From Rhodovarius crocodyli (GTDB lineage Bacteria > Pseudomonadota > Alphaproteobacteria > Acetobacterales > Acetobacteraceae), in assembly GCF_004005855.1 (NCBI RefSeq), contig NZ_SACL01000008.1, positions 62,001-126,000 of the forward strand: a DNA stretch of 64,000 nt, in the 5' to 3' direction. The notes under the pieces were generated by a model that worked only from the letters and a program-made list of their open reading frames with translations, was not told the DNA's origin and made no database searches. Position numbers and translations under genes: made by a program. Shown piece after piece: positions 1 to 11,970 of the stretch (positions within the stretch are counted from its first letter, which is position 1; each line of letters starts with the position of its first letter).

Positions 1-2
1 AG

Positions 3-167
3 ATGATCGCCCATCCGGGCCCCGTCATCGCGGACATCCTGGTCGCGAAGGACGAGAACTGCTTCCCGATGATCCCGTCGGGGGCCGCCCATAACGAAAT
101 GATCCTTGGCCCGGACCAGGAGGGCAATGCCCGTTCTGTGACCGACGAAGGCAAGGTGCTGGTGTAA
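3..167 (+). CDS. ilvB: Acetolactate synthase large subunit, C-terminal fragment
   Basis: An open frame enters from the left edge and stops with TAA at 165-167. The readable 54 residues, including NCFPMIPSGAAHNEMILG, match the extreme C-terminus of thiamine-diphosphate-dependent acetolactate synthase. The large subunit condenses two pyruvates, or pyruvate with 2-oxobutyrate, as the first common step of valine, leucine and isoleucine synthesis. The small-subunit gene starts 5 bases later, so the two are clearly one operon. The catalytic domains lie outside the window, so only the end of the gene can be judged. Confidence 0.9.
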   Translation: MIAHPGPVIADILVAKDENCFPMIPSGAAHNEMILGPDQEGNARSVTDEGKVLV

Positions 168-172
168 GAAAC

Positions 173-1739
<1,567 letters not shown>

Positions 1740-1768
1740 TCCCACGGCCGACAGGCCGCGGATCCGAG

Positions 1769-1801
1769 GGGCGCCCCGCTGCATGGCGGGGCGCCCTTTT
1801 T
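1769..1801 (+). terminator. Rho-independent terminator of ilvBNC
   Basis: An 11-bp perfect GC stem (GGGCGCCCCGC paired with GCGGGGCGCCC) has a 6-base loop and runs into five T residues. It lies 30 bases after the ilvC stop. Confidence 0.9.
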
Positions 1802-1817
1802 CATGCCCATACGAGAT

Positions 1818-1845
1818 CGCCACCGGAGGTTTCCCCCCGGTGGCG
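1818..1845. terminator. Probable terminator hairpin downstream of aceA
   Basis: A perfect 9-bp stem (CGCCACCGG and CCGGTGGCG) with a 10-base loop lies between the convergent ilvC and aceA genes. There is no long T run on either side, so termination in the aceA direction is inferred from position. Confidence 0.4.
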
Positions 1846-1902
1846 ACGCACCCCATCCAGCGGGGGTGCAGGCGGCCCGTCCAGCGGGGCCGCTCATCAC
1901 GG

Positions 1903-1928
1903 TCAGCCGTGGAACTCAGCCATGGAGC

Positions 1929-1941
<13 letters not shown>
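1903..1941. repeat. Three tandem 13-bp repeats spanning the aceA stop codon
   Basis: Three direct copies lie head to tail at 1903-1915, 1916-1928 and 1929-1941. On the aceA strand the unit reads GTTCCATGGCTGA with one or two substitutions in the other copies. The first copy on that strand contains the aceA stop TGA. The other two lie in the 3' untranslated region, each with its own TGA. Confidence 0.8.
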
Positions 1942-3242
<1,301 letters not shown>

Positions 3243-3412
3243 GGTCGTCTCCTTCTGGTGCCGGTGCGGTGATGTCGCTCCGGGCGTGAAGTGAAGATTT
3301 CACATTGCGGGTTCCGGACGAAAGATAGATAAATGATGTCAATCGGTAAGCCGGTAAATCACTCCCGCTTCGGCGGCGCAAAAAAGTAAAACATGTAAAT
3401 GGGGCGAAGCTG

Positions 3413-4804
3413 ATGTCGAAACCGCTGATCGGGCGCGTGGTGCGCCGCCTGCGCACCGAACAGGGCGTCGCCCAGCAGGCGCTGGCCGCGCGGCTCGGCA
3501 TTTCCGCCAGCTATCTGAACCTGATTGAGCACGATCAGCGCGCCGTCACCGCCGCCATCCTGATCAAGCTGACCGAGGCGCTGGGCGTGGATATCGCCAC
3601 CCTCTCCGGCCATTCCGAGAAGGCGATGGAGACCAGCCTGCGGGAGGTTTTCGCCGACCAGGCGCTGGGCAGCGAGAAGGTGCCGGATGTGGAGGTCGCA
3701 GCACTCGCCGCCTCGGCCCCCGGTGCCGCGCGCGCCATCCTCGCCCTTTATCGTGCCTGGCGCGTCGCGCGAGAGGACAGCGCGGGCCTCGCCCTGCCCT
3801 CCGGCCGCCGCCTGCTGATGCCGACCGAGGAAACGCGGGATTTCTTCCATGACCGCGCTAACCATTTCCCGGCGCTGGAGGCGCTGACGGAGACGCTGGG
3901 CCAGGAGCTGGGCGCCACGGCCGCCGGCATGAACCACGCGATCGCGGAGCGCCTGCGCAGCCGGCATGGGGTTCGCGTGGCGGTGGGGCCGCTGGACGGC
4001 GCGCTGCGCCGCTATGACCCCGCGGCGCGGCTGCTGGCGCTCTCGGAAACCCTGCCGCGCGAAAGCCGGGGCTTTCAGATGGCCTTCCAGCTGCTGCTGC
4101 TGGAGGCTGGGGAGCCGGTCGACACGCTGATCCGCGATGCCGCCCCCTCAACCCCCGACGCGGCCGCGCTGATCCGCATCGGGCTGCTGAACTATGCCGC
4201 CGGCGCGCTGCTGATGCCCTATCAGCCCTTCCACGCGGCCGCGCGCACCCTGCGCCACGACCTGGACGCGCTGGCAGCGCGCTTCGGCGTCTCCTTCGAA
4301 CAGGCGGCCCATCGCCTCTGCACCCTGCAGCGGGAGGGGCTGCGCGGCCTGCCCTTCTTCTTCCTGCGGGTGGACCTGGCGGGGAATGTGGACAAGCGCT
4401 TCTCGGCGGCGGGCTTCCCCTTCGCCCGCTTCGGCGGCAGCTGCCCGAAATGGGTGGTGCACCAGGCCTTCACCACCCCGGGCACGCTGCGGGTGCAGCA
4501 CGCCGCCCTGCCCGATGGCGCGCGCTTCCTGTGCTTCGCCCGCACGGTGCAGGGCCAGGGGCGCGGCTGGGGGGACCCGCCGCCGCTGCATGTCGTGGCC
4601 ATGGGCTGCGACGCCGCCCATGCGGGCGACATCCTCTATGCCGAAGGCATGGACATGAAGCATGACCCCGTGGGGATCGGCCTGTCATGCCGGCTATGCG
4701 ACCGCACGGATTGCCGCAGCCGGGCCTTCCCGCCGCTCGATCATCGGCTCACACTCGACCCCAATGAGGATGGAACCTCACCCTGGCGTTTCGAGAAAGG
4801 CTGA
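3413..4804 (+). CDS. XRE-type regulator of short-chain fatty acid/glyoxylate metabolism (ScfR/RamB family)
   Basis: 463 residues. Residues 7-60 form a Cro/CI helix-turn-helix (LRTEQGVAQQALAARLGISA, then SYLNLIEHDQRAV). The middle is an ImmA/IrrE-like region. The C-terminus is the DUF2083 domain with a Cys cluster ending SCRLCDRTDCRSRAFPPL, typical of this family. Relatives include RamB of corynebacteria and ScfR-type activators of propionate and acetate genes. Divergence from aceA, with about 170 bases between the starts, makes control of isocitrate lyase the natural inference. The effector is not visible; acyl-CoA binding by the family's C-terminal domain is a possibility, not shown here. 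Confidence 0.85.
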   Translation: MSKPLIGRVVRRLRTEQGVAQQALAARLGISASYLNLIEHDQRAVTAAILIKLTEALGVDIATLSGHSEKAMETSLREVFADQALGSEKVPDVEVAALAASAPGAARAILALYRAWRVAREDSAGLALPSGRRLLMPTEETRDFFHDRANHFPALEALTETLGQELGATAAGMNHAIAERLRSRHGVRVAVGPLDGALRRYDPAARLLALSETLPRESRGFQMAFQLLLLEAGEPVDTLIRDAAPSTPDAAALIRIGLLNYAAGALLMPYQPFHAAARTLRHDLDALAARFGVSFEQAAHRLCTLQREGLRGLPFFFLRVDLAGNVDKRFSAAGFPFARFGGSCPKWVVHQAFTTPGTLRVQHAALPDGARFLCFARTVQGQGRGWGDPPPLHVVAMGCDAAHAGDILYAEGMDMKHDPVGIGLSCRLCDRTDCRSRAFPPLDHRLTLDPNEDGTSPWRFEKG

Positions 4805-4805
4805 C

Positions 4806-5444
4806 ATGCTGACGATTCTGGGCCGCGCGAACAGCGTGAACGTGATGAAGGTGCTTTGGTGCCTGGAGGAGCTGGGCACGCCGTATGAGCGCCGGGACGC
4901 CGGCATGCAGTTCGGCCTAGTGGACACCCCCGAATACCGCGCCATGAACCCCAACGGCCGGGTGCCGACGCTGGAGGATGACGGCTACGTCCTGTGGGAG
5001 AGCAACTCCATCCTGCGCTATCTGTGCATGAAGGCGGCGGGCGATGGCGGCGGGCTGTATCCCTCGGCGCCCGGGGCGCGGGCCAGCGTGGACCGCTGGC
5101 TGGACTGGCAGCTGTCCATCGTCAGCCCCGCGGAGCGCAACCTGTTCTGGGGCATGGTGCGCACGCCCGAGGAAAAGCGCGACTACGCGCTGATCGACAA
5201 GGCGGTGGCCGAGATGGGCGCGAACTGGTCGATCATCGACCAGCGCCTGTCCGACGGCCGCGCCTTCCTGGAAGGCGAGGCGCTGACCATCGCTGACATC
5301 GTGCTGGGCTGCTACGCGCGGCGCTGGTTCGGGGCGGAGGTGCAGCGGCCCGGCATGGCGGCGCTGCCGGCCATGAAGGCCTGGTACGGGCGGCTGTCGG
5401 CGCGGCCGGGCTTCGCGAAGTTCGTGGCGCCGAAGCTGTTCTGA
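4806..5444 (+). CDS. Glutathione S-transferase family protein
   Basis: 212 residues starting MLTILGRANSVNVMKVLWCL, one base after the regulator gene, so it is probably cotranscribed. The N-terminal thioredoxin-like domain carries the glutathione-site loop NPNGRVPTLEDDGYVLWESN. The C-terminal all-helical domain has the conserved LTIADIVLGCYARRW helix. This is the general layout of bacterial theta/beta-like GSTs used in detoxification or isomerisation. The substrate cannot be told from sequence. Confidence 0.9.
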   Translation: MLTILGRANSVNVMKVLWCLEELGTPYERRDAGMQFGLVDTPEYRAMNPNGRVPTLEDDGYVLWESNSILRYLCMKAAGDGGGLYPSAPGARASVDRWLDWQLSIVSPAERNLFWGMVRTPEEKRDYALIDKAVAEMGANWSIIDQRLSDGRAFLEGEALTIADIVLGCYARRWFGAEVQRPGMAALPAMKAWYGRLSARPGFAKFVAPKLF

Positions 5445-5452
5445 AGGAAGGG

Positions 5453-5486
5453 GGGCGTCGCTGCCTGAGAGAAGGCAGCGGCGCCC
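5453..5486. terminator. Bidirectional terminator hairpin between GST and usp
   Basis: A 14-bp stem with one G-T pair (GGGCGTCGCTGCCT and AGGCAGCGGCGCCC) and a 6-base loop fills the gap between convergent genes. There is no clear T run. Confidence 0.6.
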
Positions 5487-5494
5487 TGCCCTGC

Positions 5495-6373
5495 TCAGCG
5501 GCGCATCAGCACCGGGATATCCGCGTTCTCCAGTACATGGCGCGTCACGCCGCCCAGGATCAGCTGGCGCAGGCGCGAATGGCTGTAGGCGCCCATGCAG
5601 ATCAGGTCCGCCTCGAAGTCGCGCGCGGCGGCCAGCAGGCCCGCGCCGACATCCTTCGAGATGGGCTTGAACTGCTTGCCCTCGGCATCGACGCCATGCC
5701 AGTGCAGATAGGCCAGGATGCCCTCCACCTTCGGCCCACGGCGCTGGTAATCCTCGGAATACAGCACCTGGCGGGCCTGCGCATGGTGCAGCCAGGGCAG
5801 CGACACGTCGATCGCGGAGGCGCTTTCGGCCGTGCCGTTCCAGGCGCAGCAGACGCGGTTGCCGATGGTGGCCGGGGGCGTCAGCGGCGCGATCAGCACC
5901 GGGCGGCCGCTGTCGAACAGCACGGCATGCAGCGCGTCGCTGCTGGAGACATCGCTGTCCGCCTCGGGGTGCGGCACCACGGCCAGGTCATAGAGGCGCG
6001 CCTGCTGCGCCACCACATCCTCCTCACGGCCCGGGATCGATTCGAAGGAGATGGTGACGCCATCGGCCTTGTTCGCCGTCTCCGCGCTGTCGGCCAGCGT
6101 GATGGGGCCGGCATGGGCGACGAAGCGCTCGAACAGCGCGCGCACGCGCCCGGCGCGCTCGCCGCTCTCGCGCTCGGTCGCGGCCATCATTTCCTCGATC
6201 ATCGCACCCGACAGGCCCTCGCCGGCCAGGGGCGCCACGTCGCGCGCATCCACGCGCACATGGAGACAGTGGATGTGGGAGTTCCAGATTCGCGCGGTCA
6301 TCAGCGCGGTCGCGAGCGCGGCCTCACCGGCCGCGGTACCGGTCAGCGGCACCAGGATGCGGCGGAATGCCAT
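5495..6373 (-). CDS. Universal stress protein, tandem UspA domains
   Basis: 292 residues made of two UspA folds. Each begins with a hydrophobic beta strand: MAFRRILVPLTGTAAGEAAL, and VCCAWNGTAESASAIDVSLP at about residue 178. The second ends with the nucleotide-binding signature GAYSHSRLRQLILGGVTRHV (about 262-281). Such proteins bind ATP or AMP and are induced under stress. It follows the kinase/ATPase fusion gene by 36 bases on the same strand and is probably the last gene of the pdxH operon. Confidence 0.92.
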   Translation of the reverse strand: MAFRRILVPLTGTAAGEAALATALMTARIWNSHIHCLHVRVDARDVAPLAGEGLSGAMIEEMMAATERESGERAGRVRALFERFVAHAGPITLADSAETANKADGVTISFESIPGREEDVVAQQARLYDLAVVPHPEADSDVSSSDALHAVLFDSGRPVLIAPLTPPATIGNRVCCAWNGTAESASAIDVSLPWLHHAQARQVLYSEDYQRRGPKVEGILAYLHWHGVDAEGKQFKPISKDVGAGLLAAARDFEADLICMGAYSHSRLRQLILGGVTRHVLENADIPVLMRR

Positions 6374-6409
6374 GGTCTGATACTCCCTAAAACGAGTGAT
6401 GCTGGAAGG

Positions 6410-7861
6410 TTATGGCGAAGCGAAGGGCAGCAAGTCCAGCGCCTTGCGTGCCATTGCCTCGGTGCCGGACGCGGCATCGATACGTTGCCAGACAATCGGG
6501 CCCGGATCGCGCGCGGCACTGGTCTCCAGCACGGCGACATCGGCATCGGACGCATCGCCTTTTCTGGCGGAAACCCTTGCGCGCAGCGTATCGAGCGGCG
6601 CTTCCAGCCACAAGCCGGTGAAGGAGGGGTGCAGCGCGGCGGCGGCCTCGCGCTCCTCGGGCCGCGCGAAGACGGCGTCGAGAATCGCCGCGTGCCCGCC
6701 CTCCAGCGCGGCAGCGGCCATGGCGCGCATCTCGGCGAAGACGGCAACGCTCGCGCCCGCCGTGTAGTGTTCGGCGGCAAGGCGGGTTTCGGGGGCCACC
6801 CCGGCCAGGCGCTTGCGCGTGTCGTCGCTGCGCAGGATCAGCGCGCCGGGGGCCGGGCCGATCTGCGGCGCGAGCTGCCGCGCCAGAGTGGATTTGCCGG
6901 TGCCCTGCAGCCCGCCGATGGCCAGCAGGCGCGGCGCGCGCGGCGCCAGATAGGCCATGGCCGCATCCAGCAGCCCCCGCCATTCCTGCCCGCGCCGGGC
7001 CTGCACATGGGCGCGGATGACGGCCCGTAGCGAGAGCCACAGCGGCAGCCCCCGCACCAGCGCCGCATCGCCGCCGCGCGCGACATAGCGGTTCAGCACA
7101 CGGTTCGCGGCGGGCCGGCCATGGCGCTGTTCCAGGTCCATCAACAGGAAGGCCAAGTCATAGCCCACATCGATTCCGGCCAGCGCCTCGTCGAATTCCA
7201 GCGCGTCGAAGGGCACGGGGCGGCCTTCCAGAAGGCAGATATTGCCCAGGTGCAGGTCGCCATGGCAGCGGCGGCGAAAGCCCTGTGCCCCACGCGCGTC
7301 GAGCCAGGGCGAGAGCCGCGCGTGTTCGGCCGATGCCGCCCGGTGCCAGCCCTGCGCCGCAGCGGCCGGCACCCCGGCCTCACGCATCGCGGCCAGATTG
7401 CCGTCGATCACGGGGCGCAGCCGGTCCGGCCCTGCCAGGACAGGCTGGACGGCATGCATGGCCGCCACCGAGTCGGCCAGCGCGTCCAGCATGGCGCCCT
7501 CCGGGCAGGGGCGCGCATCCAGGAAGGCATCCGCCGGCAGCCGCTTCATCCGCAACACCCAATCGAGCGCCGGGCCCCCACCACCCAGGCGCGGCGCGCC
7601 GTCCGGGCCGCGCGTGATGGGCTCGACGCCCAGATAGAGGCCCGGGGCATAGGGCGCATTGATCGCGCATTCGCGCCGCAGCAGGCGCTCGCGCTCCGCC
7701 AGCGCGGTGAAATCCAGGAAGCCGAGGGCGACCGCCTTCTTCAGCTTCAGTGCCTCGCCATCGCCCAGGAACACGGCGGAGATATGCGTCTCCACCACCC
7801 CCTGGCCGGTGAGGCGGGCCAGGAAGCCCGCCACCTCCTGCTGCGTGGCGGGCACTTCCAT
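6410..7861 (-). CDS. Aminoglycoside-phosphotransferase-like kinase fused to a P-loop kinase domain
   Basis: 483 residues in two enzymatic halves. The N-terminal half is a phosphotransferase (APH) fold with the catalytic loop HGDLHLGN at 200-207 and a DALEFDE metal site at 219-225. The C-terminal half is an AAA/zeta-type P-loop kinase with GLQGTGKST at about 317-325. This fusion is a conserved uncharacterised family, usually annotated as a bifunctional aminoglycoside phosphotransferase/ATP-binding protein. The true substrate is unknown and antibiotic resistance should not be assumed. Its ATG overlaps the pdxH stop (TGATG), so translation is coupled. Confidence 0.88.
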   Translation of the reverse strand: MEVPATQQEVAGFLARLTGQGVVETHISAVFLGDGEALKLKKAVALGFLDFTALAERERLLRRECAINAPYAPGLYLGVEPITRGPDGAPRLGGGGPALDWVLRMKRLPADAFLDARPCPEGAMLDALADSVAAMHAVQPVLAGPDRLRPVIDGNLAAMREAGVPAAAAQGWHRAASAEHARLSPWLDARGAQGFRRRCHGDLHLGNICLLEGRPVPFDALEFDEALAGIDVGYDLAFLLMDLEQRHGRPAANRVLNRYVARGGDAALVRGLPLWLSLRAVIRAHVQARRGQEWRGLLDAAMAYLAPRAPRLLAIGGLQGTGKSTLARQLAPQIGPAPGALILRSDDTRKRLAGVAPETRLAAEHYTAGASVAVFAEMRAMAAAALEGGHAAILDAVFARPEEREAAAALHPSFTGLWLEAPLDTLRARVSARKGDASDADVAVLETSAARDPGPIVWQRIDAASGTEAMARKALDLLPFASP

Positions 7862-8439
7862 CAGGGGTACTGCGTCTCGATGGCCCAGCCGTTCTCGACC
7901 GGCGTGAACACCCGGCGCTCATGCAGGCGGAAGGGCATGTCGCGCCAGAACTCGATTCGATCGGGGATGATGCGGAAGCCGGACCAGTGCGGCGGGCGCG
8001 GGATCTCACCCAGGCCGAACTTCACCGTATACTCGGCCACCGCCTTCTCCAGCGCCCAGCGGCCTTCCAGCGGGCGGGACTGCTGACTGGCCCAGGCGCC
8101 GATACGGCTGCCGCGCGGGCGGCTGGCGTAATACTCGTCGGCCTCGGCGTCGCTCACCACCTCCACCGCGCCCTCGACGCGGATGGAACGCCGCAGCGAC
8201 TTCCAGTGGAAGCACAGTGCCGCGAAGGGGTTGGCCAGAAGCTGGGTGCCCTTCCGGCTCTCGAAATTGGTGTAGAAGACGAAGCCGCGCTCATCCACGC
8301 CCTTCAGCAGCACCATGCGCGCGCTCGGCCGGCCTTCCGGCGTGCAGGTGGCCAGGCACATGGCGTTGGGGTCGTTGGGCTCGGATTTCGTGGCCTCGGC
8401 CATCCAATCGGCGAAAAGGGCATAAGGCTCGTCGGCCAT
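7861..8439 (-). CDS. pdxH: Pyridoxamine 5'-phosphate oxidase
   Basis: 192 residues. It oxidises pyridoxine or pyridoxamine 5'-phosphate to pyridoxal 5'-phosphate using FMN. The motifs are [20 protein letters not shown] (FMN phosphate and substrate binding), the [11 protein letters not shown] substrate loop and a C-terminal [11 protein letters not shown]. The protein lacks the short N-terminal arm of the E. coli enzyme, as many alphaproteobacterial versions do. First gene of a probable operon with the kinase fusion and usp genes, and divergent from fabI. Confidence 0.96.
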   Translation of the reverse strand: MADEPYALFADWMAEATKSEPNDPNAMCLATCTPEGRPSARMVLLKGVDERGFVFYTNFESRKGTQLLANPFAALCFHWKSLRRSIRVEGAVEVVSDAEADEYYASRPRGSRIGAWASQQSRPLEGRWALEKAVAEYTVKFGLGEIPRPPHWSGFRIIPDRIEFWRDMPFRLHERRVFTPVENGWAIETQYP

Positions 8440-8561
8440 CGGTCCATCCTGCAGCTGCCCCGGCGGAGTATAGCCGGGTCGCCCAGATATGCACCCAGGC
8501 CTTGCCCGCGCCAGGGGGCTGTGCCACGAAACCGCTCGGTAACAACAGCACGCACGGACCC

Positions 8562-9398
8562 ATGCCCGAAGAAGCGACGAGCACGACGCCAGCCGCCGGC
8601 ACCCTGATGCAGGGTCGCCGTGGGCTGATCATGGGGGTGGCGAACCACCGCAGCATCGCTTGGGCCATCGCCCAGGCCTGCGCGGCACAGGGCGCCGAGA
8701 TAGCCTTCACCTTCCAGGGCGAGGCGCTGGAAAAGCGCGTCCGCCCGCTGGCCGCCAGCATCGGCAGCGATTTCGTCATTCCCTGCGACGTCTCGAGCGA
8801 CGAGCAGATGGATGCGGCCTTCGCCGAGGTGGAGAAGCGCTGGGGCAAGATCGATTTCTTCGTCCACGCCATCGGCTTCGCCAACAAGGAATACCTGCGC
8901 GGGCGCTACCTCGACACGCCGCGCGACGTGTTCCTGCAGGCGCTCGACATCTCCTGCTTCTCCTTCACCGCGACGGCGAAGCGGGCGGCGGCGATCATGA
9001 ACCCGGGCGGCTCGCTGCTCACCCTGTCCTATCTCGGGGCCGAGACCTGGATCCCGCACTACAACATCATGGGCGTGGCCAAGGCGGCGCTGGAGGCCAG
9101 CGTGCGCTACATGGCGGCCGACCTCGGGCAGGACGGCATCCGGGTGAACGCGATTTCCGCCGGGCCGATCAAGACACTGGCCGCCAGCGGCATCGGCGAT
9201 TTCAGCTACATGCTGAAGTGGAACCAGTACAACAGCATGATGCGCCGCAATGTGGGCCTCGAGGAAGTCGGCAATTCCGGCCTCTACCTGCTCTCCCCGC
9301 TCTCCACCGGCGTGACCGGAGAGGTGCATCACGTCGACTGCGGCTATCACGCCGTGGGCATGAAGCACCCCGACGCGCCGGACATGACGGTCGAGTGA
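8562..9398 (+). CDS. fabI: Enoyl-[acyl-carrier-protein] reductase (NADH)
   Basis: 278 residues; the last reductive step of fatty acid elongation. The fold is an atypical short-chain dehydrogenase. It has the FabI cofactor motif [13 protein letters not shown] at about 25-37 instead of TGxxxGIG. The catalytic pair is Tyr167 and Lys174 in YNIMGVAK, and a further Tyr is in SYLGAE. The start MPEEATS gives a slightly long N-terminus; the conserved part begins near [10 protein letters not shown]. The HAD gene starts one base after its stop. Confidence 0.96.
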   Translation: MPEEATSTTPAAGTLMQGRRGLIMGVANHRSIAWAIAQACAAQGAEIAFTFQGEALEKRVRPLAASIGSDFVIPCDVSSDEQMDAAFAEVEKRWGKIDFFVHAIGFANKEYLRGRYLDTPRDVFLQALDISCFSFTATAKRAAAIMNPGGSLLTLSYLGAETWIPHYNIMGVAKAALEASVRYMAADLGQDGIRVNAISAGPIKTLAASGIGDFSYMLKWNQYNSMMRRNVGLEEVGNSGLYLLSPLSTGVTGEVHHVDCGYHAVGMKHPDAPDMTVE

Positions 9399-9399
9399 G

Positions 9400-9996
9400 G
9401 TGAGCACCCCCTGGTTCGTCTTCGACGTGGGCGGCGTTCTCGTGGATGAGACGCGCTCATGGCAGGGCTGGGCCGGGGAGCTGGGCGTGACCTACGACGC
9501 CCTGTGGGATGCGCTGTGCGAGGATATCCGCGCCGGCCACTCCCACCGCCACACCATGCAGCGCCTGGCCCCGGGGCGGGACATCATGGCCATCCGCCGC
9601 GCGCGGCTGGCGCTCGATGCCCCGCTGGAGCACGACCTGTACCCCGATGTGCGCCCGGCCTTCGCCGCCCTGCGCGCGCGTGGCGTGCGCATCGGCATCG
9701 CGGGCAACCAGCCGCTGGAGGCAGCCCCCGCGCTGGAGGCCCTGTCGCTGGGCGCGGAGTTCATCGCGACCTCGGCCGGGTGGGGCGTGCAGAAGCCGCA
9801 TCCGCGCTTCTTCGAAGAGGTGCTGAAGGCCTGCGGCGCCGAACCGCACGACATCACCTATGTGGGCGACCGGGTGGACAATGACGTGGTGCCGGCGCTG
9901 GCGGCCGGGATGCGGGCCGCCTATGTGCCGCGCGGGCTGTGGGCGGGCATGGGGGCATCGCCGGTGCCGGCGCTGTCGGCATTAACGGAACTGTAG
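9400..9996 (+). CDS. HAD-superfamily hydrolase
   Basis: 198 residues with a GTG start one base after fabI. HAD motif I reads VFDVGGVLVDE (7-17), motif II GIAGNQ, motif III QKPHPRFF, and motif IV GDRVDNDV. In motif I the first residue of the usual DxDxT/V pair is Asp9, and the second is replaced by Gly-Gly, as in many DxG-type HAD phosphatases and haloacid-dehalogenase-like hydrolases. Probably a small-molecule phosphatase; the substrate is unknown. Confidence 0.88.
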   Translation: MSTPWFVFDVGGVLVDETRSWQGWAGELGVTYDALWDALCEDIRAGHSHRHTMQRLAPGRDIMAIRRARLALDAPLEHDLYPDVRPAFAALRARGVRIGIAGNQPLEAAPALEALSLGAEFIATSAGWGVQKPHPRFFEEVLKACGAEPHDITYVGDRVDNDVVPALAAGMRAAYVPRGLWAGMGASPVPALSALTEL

Positions 9997-10100
9997 GCCA
10001 ACCGAATCCGGGGTGGGGCATTTATGCTCCCGATCCGTGAATCGAGGTGAGCCGTGCGACACCGCCTTCCCATTCCCTTTCCCCTTCCCCTTCCCCGCGC

Positions 10101-11015
10101 ATGAGCGTCGGACTTCTTGCCCTGCTGGATGATGTCGCGGCCATCGCGAAGATCGCCGCATCCTCCATCGACGATGTCGCGGCCCTGTCGGGCAAGGCAG
10201 GCCTGAAGGCGGCCGGCGTCGTCATCGACGATGCGGCCGTGACGCCGCGCTATGTCATCGGCTTCGGCCCCAAGCGGGAATTGCCCATCGTGGGCAAGAT
10301 CGCGCTGGGGTCCCTGCGCAACAAGCTGCTGATCCTGCTGCCCATCGGCCTGGCGCTGACCGCCTTCCTGCCGCAGGCCATCCTGCCGCTGCTGATGCTG
10401 GGCGGGCTGTATCTCTGCTACGAGGGGGTGGAGAAGCTGTTCCACCACCACGACGCCAAGGTGGTGACCGCCGCCCCGCAGGATGCCGAGGCGCTGGAAC
10501 GCGAGCGCGTGTCGGGGGCTATACGCACCGATTTCATCCTGTCGGCCGAGATCATGGCCATCACGCTGGGCCAGTTGGAGGATACCAGCTTCTGGATGCG
10601 GGCCGTGGTGCTGGCGGTGGTCAGCATCGTGATCACGGTCGCGGTCTATGGCGCCGTGGCGCTGATCGTGAAGGCCGACGACGCGGGCCTGGCGATGAGC
10701 GAAAGGCGCGGTGCCGCGACCCGGGCCCTGGGCCGGGCGCTGGTGAAGGGCATGCCGGGCTTCCTGGCCCTGCTGGGCGCGGTGGCCGTGGTGGCGATGC
10801 TGTGGGTCGGCGGCGGCATCGTGCTGCACGGGCTGGAGGGGTTCGGCTGGAAGGCCCCCGCGCATCTGGTGCATGAGGCCGCGGTGGCGGCCGGTGCCGC
10901 CGTGCCGGCCGCGAGCGGGCTGGTGGAATGGCTGGTGACCGCCGTGGCCGGTGCCGTGACCGGGCTGGTGCTGGGTGGGCTGATCGTGCTGGGGATGAAA
11001 GCGGTGAGGCGGTAG
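10101..11015 (+). CDS. DUF808 family inner-membrane protein (YedI-like)
   Basis: 304 residues. The family hallmark opens the protein: MSVGLLALLDDVAAIAKIAA followed by SIDDVAA and the conserved region ending at the membrane-entering KLLILLPIGLALTAFLP. About five to six hydrophobic segments follow, and the C-terminus is a paired hydrophobic region. Function is unknown. The ATG is preceded by a polypyrimidine tract with no Shine-Dalgarno sequence. A GTG at 10047 in the same frame would add 18 Ser/Pro-rich residues encoded by that tract, so the start is uncertain. Confidence 0.87.
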   Translation: MSVGLLALLDDVAAIAKIAASSIDDVAALSGKAGLKAAGVVIDDAAVTPRYVIGFGPKRELPIVGKIALGSLRNKLLILLPIGLALTAFLPQAILPLLMLGGLYLCYEGVEKLFHHHDAKVVTAAPQDAEALERERVSGAIRTDFILSAEIMAITLGQLEDTSFWMRAVVLAVVSIVITVAVYGAVALIVKADDAGLAMSERRGAATRALGRALVKGMPGFLALLGAVAVVAMLWVGGGIVLHGLEGFGWKAPAHLVHEAAVAAGAAVPAASGLVEWLVTAVAGAVTGLVLGGLIVLGMKAVRR

Positions 11016-11051
11016 CCTCGCCGCAGGAGCGCCCTTTGCCGGGGACGGGGG

Positions 11052-11070
11052 CCGGGGGCAACGCCCCCGG
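11052..11070. terminator. Bidirectional terminator hairpin
   Basis: A perfect 8-bp stem, CCGGGGGC and GCCCCCGG, with a 3-base loop lies between the convergent DUF808 and tyrA genes. Confidence 0.5.
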
Positions 11071-11073
11071 TGA

Positions 11074-11970
11074 TCACGCCTGCTTCCGCTCGATCAGCCC
11101 GCGCCGGATCTTCCGCCCCCGCGCCAGCCGGTCCTCGATGAACTCCGCCTGGCCGTAGCGCACGGCGCGCCCCAGCGCATGCGCGTCCTCGCTGAAGCGC
11201 GCCAGCATTTCCAGCAGCGCCTCGCGGTTGTTCAGAAAGATGTCGCGCCACATGTCGATGTCGCTGGCCGCGATGCGCGTGAAGTCCCGGAAGCCGGAAG
11301 CCGCGAATTTCAGCACCGCCTCGCGCGTTTCCTCCGCCAGGTCATCCGCCGTGGAGCAGATGGTGAAGGCGATGAGATGCGGCAGATGGCTGACCATGGC
11401 CACGACCTTGTCATGGGTCGCGGGGTCCATGGTCTCGATCATGCTGCCCGCGCGTTCCCACATCGCGCGCACCTTGCCGAGCGCGCCGGGGTCCGTGTCC
11501 TCCAGCGGGGTGATGATGCAGTAGCGGCCCTGGAACAGTTCAGGGAAGCCCGCATCGGGGCCGCTGTGCTCGGTGCCCGCCATGGGGTGGGCCGGCACGA
11601 AGCGCACGCCGGGGCCCAGATGCGGCCGCACGTCGCGCACGACGGAGGATTTGGTGCTGCCCGCATCGGTCAGGATGCAGCCCGGTGCCAGATGCGGCCC
11701 GATCTCCTCCATGACCTTCGCGTAGACACCCACGGGCACGCAGAGGACGACGCAATCCGCCCCCTGCACGGCCTCGGCCAGCGTCTCGGCCACCGTGTCG
11801 GCGAAGCCCAGTTCCCGCACGCGGTCGCGGCTGGCCTGGGACTTCGCGGTGGTGACGATATGCCGCGCGACATCGCCGCGCGCCCGCGCCATGCGGGCGA
11901 TGGAACCGCCGATCAGCCCCGGCCCGATGATGCAGAGCCGCTCGAAAAGGACGTCACCCATTCTTGGCAA
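11074..11970 (-). CDS. tyrA: Prephenate/arogenate (cyclohexadienyl) dehydrogenase
   Basis: 298 residues; the oxidative decarboxylation step of tyrosine synthesis. The N-terminal Rossmann fold has [12 protein letters not shown] at about 14-25. The family motifs DAGSTKSSV and [12 protein letters not shown] (catalytic His), and SHLPHLIAF follow. There is no fused chorismate mutase or ACT domain. It overlaps the end of the aminotransferase gene by 17 bases and is the last gene of a chorismate mutase-hisC-tyrA operon. Whether it prefers prephenate or arogenate cannot be read from sequence; related Zymomonas and Rhodospirillales enzymes accept both. Confidence 0.93.
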   Translation of the reverse strand: MPRMGDVLFERLCIIGPGLIGGSIARMARARGDVARHIVTTAKSQASRDRVRELGFADTVAETLAEAVQGADCVVLCVPVGVYAKVMEEIGPHLAPGCILTDAGSTKSSVVRDVRPHLGPGVRFVPAHPMAGTEHSGPDAGFPELFQGRYCIITPLEDTDPGALGKVRAMWERAGSMIETMDPATHDKVVAMVSHLPHLIAFTICSTADDLAEETREAVLKFAASGFRDFTRIAASDIDMWRDIFLNNREALLEMLARFSEDAHALGRAVRYGQAEFIEDRLARGRKIRRGLIERKQA

